Assembly (NCBI GenBank): GCA_937925645.1
Contig: CALAMB010000057.1
Location: forward strand, 1-6,151
Direction: 5' to 3'
Origin: an uncultured Acidobacteriota bacterium
Lineage (GTDB): Bacteria; Acidobacteriota; JAAYUB01
Length of the DNA: 6,151 nucleotides
Below, piece by piece: positions 1 through 5,835 of the stretch. Numbering within the stretch: the first letter of the stretch is position 1; each line of letters opens with the position of its first letter. Under the pieces are notes generated by a model, which worked only from the letters and a program-made list of their open reading frames with translations, was not told the DNA's origin and made no database searches. The translations under genes and the position numbers were made by a program.

Positions 1-11
1 CGCAATCTGTT

Positions 12-36
12 GACCCGGGGCTGCCCGCCCCGGGTC
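12..36. terminator. GC-rich hairpin, probable transcription terminator
   Basis: A perfect 10-bp inverted repeat (GACCCGGGGC at 12-21 and its complement at 27-36) encloses a 5-base loop, TGCCC. It starts three bases beyond the PilZ stop codon. On the + strand it is followed by a short TTT, which suits termination of a rightward gene lying off the left edge. On the - strand the following bases are not T-rich, so for the PilZ transcript it would be a 3' end-stabilising or weak terminator hairpin. Its position between a leftward gene end and the edge suggests a convergent gene pair. Confidence 0.6.
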
Positions 37-38
37 TT

Positions 39-356
39 TCAGTTCATGACCCAGTGCTTGTCCCGATCCACAAATTGAACGCCGCACTGGGCGCCATACT
101 GCCAGATGACGGCGATCCAGGCGTCCAGGGTCTGCTGGCCGAAATTGAGCGAGGCGCGAAACGGCTTGCCCAATTCCAACCAGTTGGGTAAATCCGCCGG
201 TCCGCCCAGGTCGAGCCGGCAGCCGCTCCGGGAAACGTCCGTGGTGACGGTGTCGAGGAAAACCACCTCCCCCCGATCCCCCGTAATCTCCACCATGACC
301 GGCACGCGCACGGCAACCCGCAGTTCCTCCCGCGGCCAATACTGTTCGTCACGCAT
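39..356 (-). CDS. PilZ domain protein (probable cyclic di-GMP receptor), 105 aa
   Basis: This is a single-domain PilZ protein, a family that binds the second messenger cyclic di-GMP and passes the signal to partner proteins or enzymes. Both ligand-binding motifs are visible: an RxxxR (R9 to R13, in PREELR) and the D/NxSxxG motif (D40, S42, G45, in TDVSRSG), followed by the usual beta-rich stretch ending in GVQFVD near residues 92-97. There is no signal peptide or membrane segment, so it should be cytoplasmic. The frame is open 12 codons further upstream, but the ATG at 356 has GGGGAGG six bases before it and gives the normal start just ahead of the RxxxR motif. It is the last leftward gene in the window, 118 bases downstream of the cyclophilin gene, and lies near a GGDEF-EAL gene that could supply or remove its ligand. 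What it controls cannot be read from the sequence. The family call is firm; ligand binding is inferred from the motifs. Confidence 0.9.
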   Translation of the reverse strand: MRDEQYWPREELRVAVRVPVMVEITGDRGEVVFLDTVTTDVSRSGCRLDLGGPADLPNWLELGKPFRASLNFGQQTLDAWIAVIWQYGAQCGVQFVDRDKHWVMN

Positions 357-362
357 GGTCGA

Positions 363-369
363 CCTCCCC
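363..369 (-). promoter_or_regulatory. Ribosome binding site deciding the PilZ start
   Basis: GGGGAGG on the - strand lies six bases before the ATG at 356. It supports that start over the in-frame ATG at 392, which lies upstream of this site and would put the site inside the coding region. Confidence 0.75.
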
Positions 370-394
370 GTATGGATGACGTGTCTACCCATAC
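370..394. repeat. Short inverted repeat in the PilZ leader
   Basis: GTATGG (370-375) and CCATAC (389-394) form a 6-bp inverted repeat with a 13-base spacer, just upstream of the PilZ ribosome binding site. It could be an operator or a small leader hairpin. A repeat of this length can also arise by chance, and no clear -35/-10 pair is visible beside it. Confidence 0.25.
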
Positions 395-474
395 AAACGG
401 ATGCGGTGACCGCGTGTCCGAACCTTTCTTGACCTTGTTGCCGTTGAGGCCGCTCGAACCGGCCCGGCGACGCG

Positions 475-960
475 CTACGACTCCTGGATGGTCACCCGGA
501 TGATCCGGTCCCCCTGCCGGATGGCGTCCACCGCCGGCTGGCCGGCGGTGACCTTGCCAAAGACCGTATGGCGGCCATCCAGGTGCGGCTGGGGCGAATG
601 GGTGATGAAGAACTGACTGCCGTTCGTGTCGGGTCCGGCGTTGGCCATCGAAATCACCCCTTTCTCATGCCGGAGCGGGTTGCCTTTGAACTCGTCCTCG
701 AACCGATAGCCGGGGCCGCCGCGTCCCGTGCCCGTGGGGTCGCCGCCCTGGATCATGAAGTCGGCGATCACGCGGTGAAACGTGATGCCGTCGTAGAATC
801 CTTGCCGGGCCAGGAAGACGAAGTTGTTCACCGTCATGGGCGCGTGCTGCGCGTGGAGTTCCAGTTCGATGACCCCCCGGTCGGTCTCGAGCGCCACCCG
901 GTAGCTTTTGGCGGGATCGATCTGCATTGGGGGAGGAGTGTCCCATTGCTTGAGCGCCAT
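475..960 (-). CDS. Cyclophilin-type peptidyl-prolyl cis-trans isomerase, 161 aa
   Basis: The enzyme catalyses cis-trans isomerisation of X-proline peptide bonds and so assists protein folding. Nearly the whole product is one cyclophilin domain (about residues 18-158). Residues matching the active site of human cyclophilin A are present: R63 in FHRVI, F68, M69 and Q71 in DFMIQGGD, A106, F118 in NGSQFF, L127 and H131. The position of the cyclosporin-contacting tryptophan is histidine (H126 in PHLDGRH), as is common in bacterial members. There is no signal peptide, so a cytoplasmic location is expected. The ATG at 960 is chosen because AAGGAGG lies seven bases before it; 19 further in-frame codons upstream do not resemble the family. 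It lies 79 bases downstream of the PAS-GGDEF-EAL gene with its own plausible promoter. It is probably a general folding helper rather than part of the signalling module. The symbol is left empty because ppiA, ppiB and other paralogues cannot be told apart here. Confidence 0.95.
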   Translation of the reverse strand: MALKQWDTPPPMQIDPAKSYRVALETDRGVIELELHAQHAPMTVNNFVFLARQGFYDGITFHRVIADFMIQGGDPTGTGRGGPGYRFEDEFKGNPLRHEKGVISMANAGPDTNGSQFFITHSPQPHLDGRHTVFGKVTAGQPAVDAIRQGDRIIRVTIQES

Positions 961-967
961 TGCGTTG

Positions 968-974
968 CCTCCTT
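968..974 (-). promoter_or_regulatory. Ribosome binding site deciding the cyclophilin start
   Basis: AAGGAGG on the - strand ends seven bases before the ATG at 960. It falls inside the frame that would be read from the upstream ATG at 1017, so the shorter protein is preferred. Confidence 0.8.
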
Positions 975-997
975 GGCGAAAGTTGGCCGACGGCCGA

Positions 998-1006
998 ATC
1001 ATACCA
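998..1006 (-). promoter_or_regulatory. Possible extended -10 promoter for the cyclophilin gene
   Basis: On the - strand, TGGTATGAT matches the extended -10 form TGnTATAAT with one mismatch. No good -35 box is visible upstream. It would start transcription about 30 bases before the cyclophilin ATG. A tight palindrome, GGCCGACGGCC (985-995), lies at about the expected start point. Confidence 0.35.
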
Positions 1007-1011
1007 TCGAA

Positions 1012-1036
1012 CGACATTGCTCCGGCGGAAATGTCG
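1012..1036 (-). other. Hairpin just after the PAS-GGDEF-EAL gene
   Basis: CGACATT (1012-1018) and AATGTCG (1030-1036) form a perfect 7-bp inverted repeat with an 11-base loop, starting four bases after the gene's stop codon. No T-run follows on the - strand, so it is a weak terminator candidate or a 3' stabilising hairpin. Together with the possible promoter at 998-1006 it hints at a transcript boundary before the cyclophilin gene. Confidence 0.3.
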
Positions 1037-1039
1037 GCC

Positions 1040-3436
1040 TCAGGCGACGGGCGGAATGCCGGCGGCGGATCCGGCCGGCAACTGGACCACCGGCCAGGCG
1101 ACCAGGCGATCCGGGTGGGTCAGGAACGCCTCGCGAAAGTCGTCCGCGGGCAGCGCCCGGCTGAACAGAAAGCCCTGCACCTCATCGCAACGGTAGTCCC
1201 GCAGCAGGTCCATCTGGCGGATGGTCTCCACCCCTTCGGCCACGACCTGCACTCCCAGCGTGTGGGCCAGCACGATGACCAGCCGGAGAATCCGCGCCCG
1301 TCCCGGGTCCCACTCGACGTTTTCGACAAACGAGCGGTGCAGCTTCAGCGACTGCACCGGGAACCGGGAGAGCGAGCCGAGAGACGAATAGCCGGTGCCG
1401 AAGTCGTCCATCGACAGGTGGATGCCCTGGGCCTGCAGCTCCTCAAGCAGTCTCACGCTGGCATCCAGGTCGCGCATGGCCACCGTCTCGGTGATCTCCA
1501 GCTCCAGCTGGTCCGGCGGCAGTCCGGTCTCCTGCAGCAGCACCGCGAGCTGCTCCGGCAAGCCCGGCTTGTGAAAATGGCAGGCGCAGATGTTGACCGC
1601 CAGGCGGATGGCGGGATGTCCTGCCGCGCGCCACGCCACGGCCTGCGCGCAGGCCGCTCGCAGCACCCACTCGCTGATGGGCAGGATCAACCGGGTCTCC
1701 TCGGCCAGCGGAATGAAATCCGCCGGACCGATCAGGCCTCGCTCCGGATGGCGCCAGCGCAGGAGCACCTCGGCGCTGCCGATGCGCCCGGTGGCCAGGT
1801 TGACGCGGGGCTGGAAGTGGATCTCGAACTCCGCCCGCTCCACCGCCCGCCGCAGGTCGCGCTCCAGGTTCAGGTCGCTGACGTAGCGGCCGTTGTGTCC
1901 GGAACTGAAGAAGAAAAACTGGTTGCGCCCGCCGTCCTTGGCCTTGTACAGGGCGATGTCGGCGTGCTTCATCAGGGTCTCGGCGGTCTGGCCGTCAGCG
2001 GGGGCCATGCTGATCCCGATGCTCGCGGACGTGTGTATTTCCTGGCCGTCGATGACTACGGGGGCCGCGACTTCCTGGAGGATGCGGCTGGCGATCCGCC
2101 GCGCCCCCGGCTCGTCCACTTCCTGCAAAATGACGGTGAACTCGTCGCCGCCCATACGGGCGACCGTGTCCTCGCCGCGGACGCATTGCTGGAGTCGCCG
2201 GGCCGCTTCCTGCAGCAGCCGGTCGCCCACCAGGTGGCCCAGCGTGTCGTTGATCACCTTGAACCGGTCGATGTCCACGAACATCACCGCCACGGACTGG
2301 CCCACCCGCTGGTTGTGGGCGAGCGCCAGGGCCAGCCGGTCGGTGAACAGGATCCGGTTGGGCAGGCCGGTCAGGGCATCGTGAAAGGCCTGGTGCGTGA
2401 TCAGCGCCTCGCGCTGTTTCTGTTCTGAAATGTCATGGAACACGGACACGTACTGGGCCACTCCGCCCTGGTCGTCCAGGATCGAGGAAATGGTCAACCA
2501 CTGCGGATAAACCTCCCCGCTCTTGCGGCGGTTCCAGATCTCGCCCTCCCATCGCCCGGTCGCGATCAGCTGCTGCCAGAGGCCGCGGTAGAACTCAGGC
2601 GGGTGATGCTCGGACTTGAGGACGCGCGGGGTCTGGCCAAGGACCTCGTCCGCCGTATAGCCGGTGATGGCCGTGAAGGCGGGGTTGATGAACTGGATCC
2701 GGCCGTCGGCGGCCGTCACCACCACGCCTTCTTCGGTGTTCTCGATGATCTTGGCCGTCTGGCGGAGATGTTGCTCGGCCTTCCGGCGCTCCGTCACGTC
2801 CTCGATGATGCAGACGGCGAATTGCGGCCGCCCGGCGGTGTCCCGGTGCATGGCGGCATGCATCCGGGACCAGAGCGACCGGCCGTTCTTCAGGACATGG
2901 CGCGCCTCCAGCGTGAACCGGTCGATGCGTCCCCGCAGAAAATCCTGGTAGTAGCGCTCGTACCGGATGCGGTCGTCGGGATGGATCAGGTCGGTGTGCC
3001 GCCGGTCGCGCAGTTCGTGTTCGCCGTAGCCGGTCATGGTCTGGAAATCCTCGTTGGCTCTGAGGATCCGCCCGTCCAGGCCCGCCATGAACACGCCGAT
3101 CCCGGAACGGGCAAACAGCGTTTCGAAGCGGAGCTTGGAGTCCTGGAGCTCGCGTTCGGTGTCGAACCAGCGGATCACGCGCCGGATCGCCGGCCGGAAC
3201 AGGACGAGCACCGGTCCCAACAGCGCGAACAGGATGGCCAGTTCCATGAGCATGCTCATGCTGAGCGACAAGCGGAGCGCGGGGATCCAGCTTTCCAGCA
3301 GCCGCGACAGCAGATGGGCCGACATGGACATGGCCGCGGCCACCGCCAGCATCAGCTTCACGGAATGCCGCGGCTGGCGGGCCGGCTGTTCCGTCATCGT
3401 GTTCGTGTCGTCCGATCGGACCACCGGGTACTCCAT
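1040..3436 (-). CDS. Membrane-anchored PAS-PAS-GGDEF-EAL protein (cyclic di-GMP synthase/phosphodiesterase), 798 aa
   Basis: This is a two-headed cyclic di-GMP enzyme: GGDEF domains make the messenger from two GTP and EAL domains hydrolyse it to pGpG. Order: two hydrophobic segments (about 25-43 and 58-80) with a short loop, PAS1 (about 103-215), PAS2 (about 226-340), GGDEF (about 345-505) and EAL (about 522-770). The GGDEF site is intact (429-433), with D388 in VDIDRFK and an inhibitory-site RxxD (R420-D423) five residues ahead. EAL residues present are E556, N615, E647, D677/D678 in [11 protein letters not shown]698, E734 and Q754. Two motifs deviate: EAL reads EVL, and the usual KID reads KLH (H700). 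So cyclase activity is likely; hydrolysis is possible but less certain. The PAS ligands are unknown. The ATG at 3436 has GAGGGA six bases ahead, inside the 14-base gap after the esterase stop, indicating cotranscription. An internal ATG at 3397 lacks a site. Confidence 0.95.
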   Translation of the reverse strand: MEYPVVRSDDTNTMTEQPARQPRHSVKLMLAVAAAMSMSAHLLSRLLESWIPALRLSLSMSMLMELAILFALLGPVLVLFRPAIRRVIRWFDTERELQDSKLRFETLFARSGIGVFMAGLDGRILRANEDFQTMTGYGEHELRDRRHTDLIHPDDRIRYERYYQDFLRGRIDRFTLEARHVLKNGRSLWSRMHAAMHRDTAGRPQFAVCIIEDVTERRKAEQHLRQTAKIIENTEEGVVVTAADGRIQFINPAFTAITGYTADEVLGQTPRVLKSEHHPPEFYRGLWQQLIATGRWEGEIWNRRKSGEVYPQWLTISSILDDQGGVAQYVSVFHDISEQKQREALITHQAFHDALTGLPNRILFTDRLALALAHNQRVGQSVAVMFVDIDRFKVINDTLGHLVGDRLLQEAARRLQQCVRGEDTVARMGGDEFTVILQEVDEPGARRIASRILQEVAAPVVIDGQEIHTSASIGISMAPADGQTAETLMKHADIALYKAKDGGRNQFFFFSSGHNGRYVSDLNLERDLRRAVERAEFEIHFQPRVNLATGRIGSAEVLLRWRHPERGLIGPADFIPLAEETRLILPISEWVLRAACAQAVAWRAAGHPAIRLAVNICACHFHKPGLPEQLAVLLQETGLPPDQLELEITETVAMRDLDASVRLLEELQAQGIHLSMDDFGTGYSSLGSLSRFPVQSLKLHRSFVENVEWDPGRARILRLVIVLAHTLGVQVVAEGVETIRQMDLLRDYRCDEVQGFLFSRALPADDFREAFLTHPDRLVAWPVVQLPAGSAAGIPPVA

Positions 3437-3450
3437 GGCTGTTCCCTCGT

Positions 3451-4638
3451 TCAGCCGGCGGCGGGGTCACCGCCGGCGCGGCGGCCGGCACCCCGTCCGC
3501 CGAAGCTCCAGCGGAGTCCGTCGCGCAGCGTGTCGCGCCACAGCCCCCAATTGTGGCCCTGGGGCAGCACGCGCTCCGCCACGCCGCGGACCGTGGGATT
3601 GCGCCGCAGATCGGCGGCAAAGCGCTCGTTGCCCGCGGCCAAATCCAGCCCGCAGACGGCGCGTTCGTAGCTGCCCCAGACCAGGCAGAAGCGCGTCGGC
3701 AGCGGCGCCTCCGCCACGGCCAGACCGAACGGCTCCCGCTCGTGTTTCTGAAAGCGGGAGCGGCGCGCCGGCGGATACGCCAGGTTGAAGGCGCCCGACT
3801 GGAGGACGCAGCCGCCGAACACACCCGGGTGGCGGTAGGCGATGAATCCGGCTGCCAGCGCGCCCAGCGAGTCGCCCACCATCACCCGGCGGCCGGGCTC
3901 GCGGCTCAGGGAGTAGCGCGCGGCGATGTCCGCCGGCAACTCATCGGCGAAAAAGTCGGCGTAGGCCGGGTTGAGCGTGAAGTCCCGGGTCCGGTCGCCG
4001 TGGTGGACGAACACCCCCACCGCCGCCAGCTCGTTGGCCCGCTCCATGTAGGCTAGGATGCGGTCAGCCAGACCCTGCGCCAGGTATTCGGCGCCGTCAT
4101 GGAAAAACACCACCGGCCACCGGCGCCGGGCTGAGTAAGCGGCCGGCAGGTACACCGTGACCCGCCGCGAACCGGCCAGGCGTACGCTACGCACCCGAAA
4201 CGATTCGCGCCGCCCCGGAGGCATTGGCGCGTCCGGATCCGCCTCGGGTGCGGAACGGTACCGGGGCATGCGCAGCTCCGAGTTCTCGCCGCACCCACCG
4301 GGGCTCACCCGGGCGTTGAGCGGATCCATCCGCCACTCCCCGTCGGCGACGATCTTGTATTCGAGGCGTGCCGCCGGCTCGAGCGCCATATCCCGCATGA
4401 ACAGGTCGGTGCCGGGAATCCGGGACAACGGCAGCCGCCGCCGCCAGCCGGTCATGTCACCGGTGACGGCTACTCGCCTGGCGGAGCCACGGAAAACAAA
4501 AACCGCCCGGTCCTCGCCCAGCACCGGGAAACCAAGCCGCTTCTGCAGGCCGGGGAACTGCCGGTCGAGGTACTGCTGGCGATCGGCGCCGGGCCGCCGG
4601 GTCAGCTCATCAATAAACCGGAACCAACGGTTGATCAT
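3451..4638 (-). CDS. Fes-like esterase with N-terminal CBM48-like domain, 395 aa
   Basis: This is an alpha/beta hydrolase of the putative esterase family that includes enterochelin esterase Fes. An N-terminal beta-sandwich resembling CBM48 covers about residues 42-110 (VTGDMTGW at 58-65, YKIVADGEWRMDP at 94-106). The hydrolase domain runs from about 145 to 378: YLPAAY, then FFHDG (178-182), the nucleophile elbow GDSLG with S257, and GHNWGLW with H362 as the likely catalytic histidine. The acid is not certain; E325 and D332 are candidates. There is no signal peptide or membrane segment, so it should be cytoplasmic. The start at 4638 has no ribosome binding site, but its ATG overlaps the stop of the small ORF upstream (ATGA), and an in-frame stop lies 18 bases before it, so no longer form is possible. 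The C-terminal end is rich in Gly, Arg and Ala. The substrate is unknown: no siderophore genes are nearby, so enterobactin hydrolysis should not be assumed. Confidence 0.85.
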   Translation of the reverse strand: MINRWFRFIDELTRRPGADRQQYLDRQFPGLQKRLGFPVLGEDRAVFVFRGSARRVAVTGDMTGWRRRLPLSRIPGTDLFMRDMALEPAARLEYKIVADGEWRMDPLNARVSPGGCGENSELRMPRYRSAPEADPDAPMPPGRRESFRVRSVRLAGSRRVTVYLPAAYSARRRWPVVFFHDGAEYLAQGLADRILAYMERANELAAVGVFVHHGDRTRDFTLNPAYADFFADELPADIAARYSLSREPGRRVMVGDSLGALAAGFIAYRHPGVFGGCVLQSGAFNLAYPPARRSRFQKHEREPFGLAVAEAPLPTRFCLVWGSYERAVCGLDLAAGNERFAADLRRNPTVRGVAERVLPQGHNWGLWRDTLRDGLRWSFGGRGAGRRAGGDPAAG

Positions 4639-4763
4639 CGCGGGGCCATTCGGTCAGAGTCGCTCACGGCCGTCACCAGGCCAATGGATGCTTCGGGCGG
4701 CGCGGTGTAAACGGGCGGCGCGTTGCCGGATTGGATGCGCGCGGCGCCGTCGGGGATTTTCAT
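4635..4763 (-). CDS. Small ORF coupled to truA and the esterase, 42 aa, unknown function
   Basis: The product begins MKIPDGAARIQSGNAPPVYT and ends SDSDRMAPR. I do not recognise it. Its ATG overlaps the truA stop (ATGA, 4760-4763) and its stop overlaps the esterase ATG (ATGA, 4635-4638), the arrangement typical of translational coupling. It has no Shine-Dalgarno site of its own. By hand count about three quarters of its third codon positions are G or C, higher than the first and second positions, which fits coding in this genome. It is hydrophilic and rich in Pro and Ala, without a membrane segment or signal peptide. The MKI start and the acidic C-terminal part recall the disordered N-terminus of FlgM anti-sigma factors, but it is too short and no sigma-binding helix region is visible, so no function is assigned. 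It could also be a leader that only carries ribosomes from truA to the esterase, or a chance frame filling a gap. Confidence 0.5.
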   Translation of the reverse strand: MKIPDGAARIQSGNAPPVYTAPPEASIGLVTAVSDSDRMAPR

Positions 4764-5575
4764 GGTTCGTCCGGCAGCCCGATGCCTCGCTCCGGCCGAT
4801 CGAGCCGGAGCACCGGGCGGATGTCGCCGAGAGGCGGGTCGTTTGCGAACCGCACGCACTCCAGGAAGAGCCCCGAGGGCGGGGCGGTCCACCGGGCGGG
4901 TTCGGGCGAGGGTGCGTCGAAGCACGCGTCCACCTGCTCACGGGAGAGCCGGCCGGCGCCCACCGCCACCACCGTGCCCACCAGGCGCCGGACCAGTTTC
5001 CACAGAAAGTGGGTGCCGCTCACCCGGAACAGGATCAGGTCGCCGCATTCGCGGAGCTCGAACTCGCTGAGTTCGATCTTCGTGGATTTGTCCTCCAGGC
5101 GCTTGTCGACAAACGAGCGGAAATCGTGCCGGCCGACGATCCGGGCGGCCACGGCCCGCATCCGCGGCAGGTTCAGCGGATCCTTGACCCACCAGACGTA
5201 TCGCTTGCCGAACGCCGTCTTCCGACGCGACACCTGGTACAGGTAGCTCCGCGACCGGGCGTGGTAGCGGGCGTGGAAACGGGGCGGCGCCGGCCAGACC
5301 TGGAGGACAGTAATGTCCGGCGGGAGGGCGTCGTTGAGCTTCCGGATTATTTCAGCCGGCGGCCGGGATTCGGGAACCTCGAGATGGGCCACCTGGCCCA
5401 GGGCATGAACACCAGCATCCGTCCGGCCGGCCCCCAGGAGTTCCAACTCCTCGACGCCGAACACCGTTCGGGCCGCGGTCAGCATCTCGCCCTGCACCGT
5501 CCGGGTGTTGCGCTGCATCTGCCAACCGCCGTACCGGGTGCCGTCGTACTCCAGCAACAACTTGTACCTGGCCAT
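4760..5575 (-). CDS. truA: tRNA pseudouridine synthase A (TruA), 271 aa
   Basis: TruA converts uridines at positions 38-40 of the tRNA anticodon arm to pseudouridine. The family signature is complete: RYKLLLEYDGTRYGGWQ at the N-terminus, the catalytic aspartate D53 in GAGRTDAGVHA, the FHARYHARSRSYLYQV block (100-115) with conserved Y111, HDFRSF (150-155), FLWKLVRRLVG (190-200) and the C-terminal APPSGLFLECVRF (231-243). About 25 residues beyond this form a short charged tail; the length is otherwise normal. The ATG at 5575 is chosen because AAGGAGA lies six bases ahead and the signature begins at once; 32 upstream in-frame codons do not match the family. It is the first gene of the leftward operon, transcribed from the AT-rich divergent region, and its stop overlaps the next small ORF. 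It is a housekeeping enzyme with no expected link to the signalling genes beyond cotranscription. Confidence 0.97.
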   Translation of the reverse strand: MARYKLLLEYDGTRYGGWQMQRNTRTVQGEMLTAARTVFGVEELELLGAGRTDAGVHALGQVAHLEVPESRPPAEIIRKLNDALPPDITVLQVWPAPPRFHARYHARSRSYLYQVSRRKTAFGKRYVWWVKDPLNLPRMRAVAARIVGRHDFRSFVDKRLEDKSTKIELSEFELRECGDLILFRVSGTHFLWKLVRRLVGTVVAVGAGRLSREQVDACFDAPSPEPARWTAPPSGLFLECVRFANDPPLGDIRPVLRLDRPERGIGLPDEP

Positions 5576-5581
5576 GCCCGA

Positions 5582-5588
5582 TCTCCTT
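5582..5588 (-). promoter_or_regulatory. Ribosome binding site deciding the truA start
   Basis: AAGGAGA on the - strand lies six bases before the ATG at 5575. It supports that start over the in-frame ATG at 5671, which would add 32 residues unlike any TruA. Confidence 0.8.
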
Positions 5589-5699
5589 GTCCGCTCCGCC
5601 GTTTTCCGTCGGCTCAGGGATTCCGCTGACGCGCAATGGCTGATCTTAGCGCGCCGCAGCGCCCGGACCAAAACGAAAAGAACGGTAAGAACATTTAAT

Positions 5700-5712
5700 G
5701 TAATATTATTAC
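5700..5712. repeat. AT-rich palindrome, candidate operator
   Basis: GTAATA (5700-5705), one central T, and TATTAC (5707-5712) form a perfect 13-base palindrome. It overlaps the candidate -10 of the leftward promoter and lies upstream of the candidate rightward -10, a position from which one bound regulator could affect both. AT-rich DNA produces short palindromes easily, so operator function is a hypothesis. Confidence 0.35.
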
Positions 5713-5730
5713 TTGTATGCTATATTTCAA
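5703..5730 (-). promoter_or_regulatory. Candidate promoter for the truA operon
   Basis: On the - strand TTGAAA (5730-5725, five of six matches to TTGACA) is followed after 16 bases by TAATAT (5708-5703, four of six matches to TATAAT). It lies in the only strongly AT-rich stretch of the window and would leave a leader of about 120 bases before truA. The -10 falls inside the palindrome at 5700-5712. Confidence 0.45.
5718..5726 (+). promoter_or_regulatory. Candidate extended -10 promoter for the rightward gene
   Basis: TGCTATATT matches the extended -10 element TGnTATAAT with one mismatch. No good -35 sits at the usual distance, which extended -10 promoters can tolerate. It gives a leader of about 100 bases before the ATG at 5836. 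Confidence 0.45.
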
Positions 5731-5835
5731 CTGTTCGTCAAACACGGTTCGTGCGCGGCCCGCAAACACGCATCGATTGACTGATTTCGATTTGGAGACA
5801 GCGGCCGCCGCGCGACGTCGCAAGGAGGAACCATC

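Noticed and set aside
448..464. GGCCG/CGGCC 5-bp inverted repeat after the cyclophilin gene, as a terminator
   Set aside because: The stem is short and no T-run follows on the - strand; stems of this size are common by chance in GC-rich DNA.
908..3670. Very long open frames on the + strand (506 and 411 codons) opposite the PAS-GGDEF-EAL gene
   Set aside because: They lie antisense to a gene with complete, recognisable domains, their products are low-complexity-like with many His, Gln, Arg and Pro, they show no known motif, and GC-rich DNA leaves such antisense frames open by default.
4635..4763. Calling the small ORF flgM
   Set aside because: Only the MKI start and general composition are suggestive; the sigma-binding C-terminal region of FlgM is absent and no flagellar gene is in the window.
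4157..5629. Long + strand open frame (490 codons) opposite truA and the esterase
   Set aside because: It is antisense to two genes with clear catalytic motifs, and its Arg/Pro/Ser-rich product looks like a shadow translation.
5777..5782. TTGACT resembling a -35 box on the + strand
   Set aside because: The bases 16-18 positions downstream are GC-rich (around GCGGCC), so no -10 partner exists.
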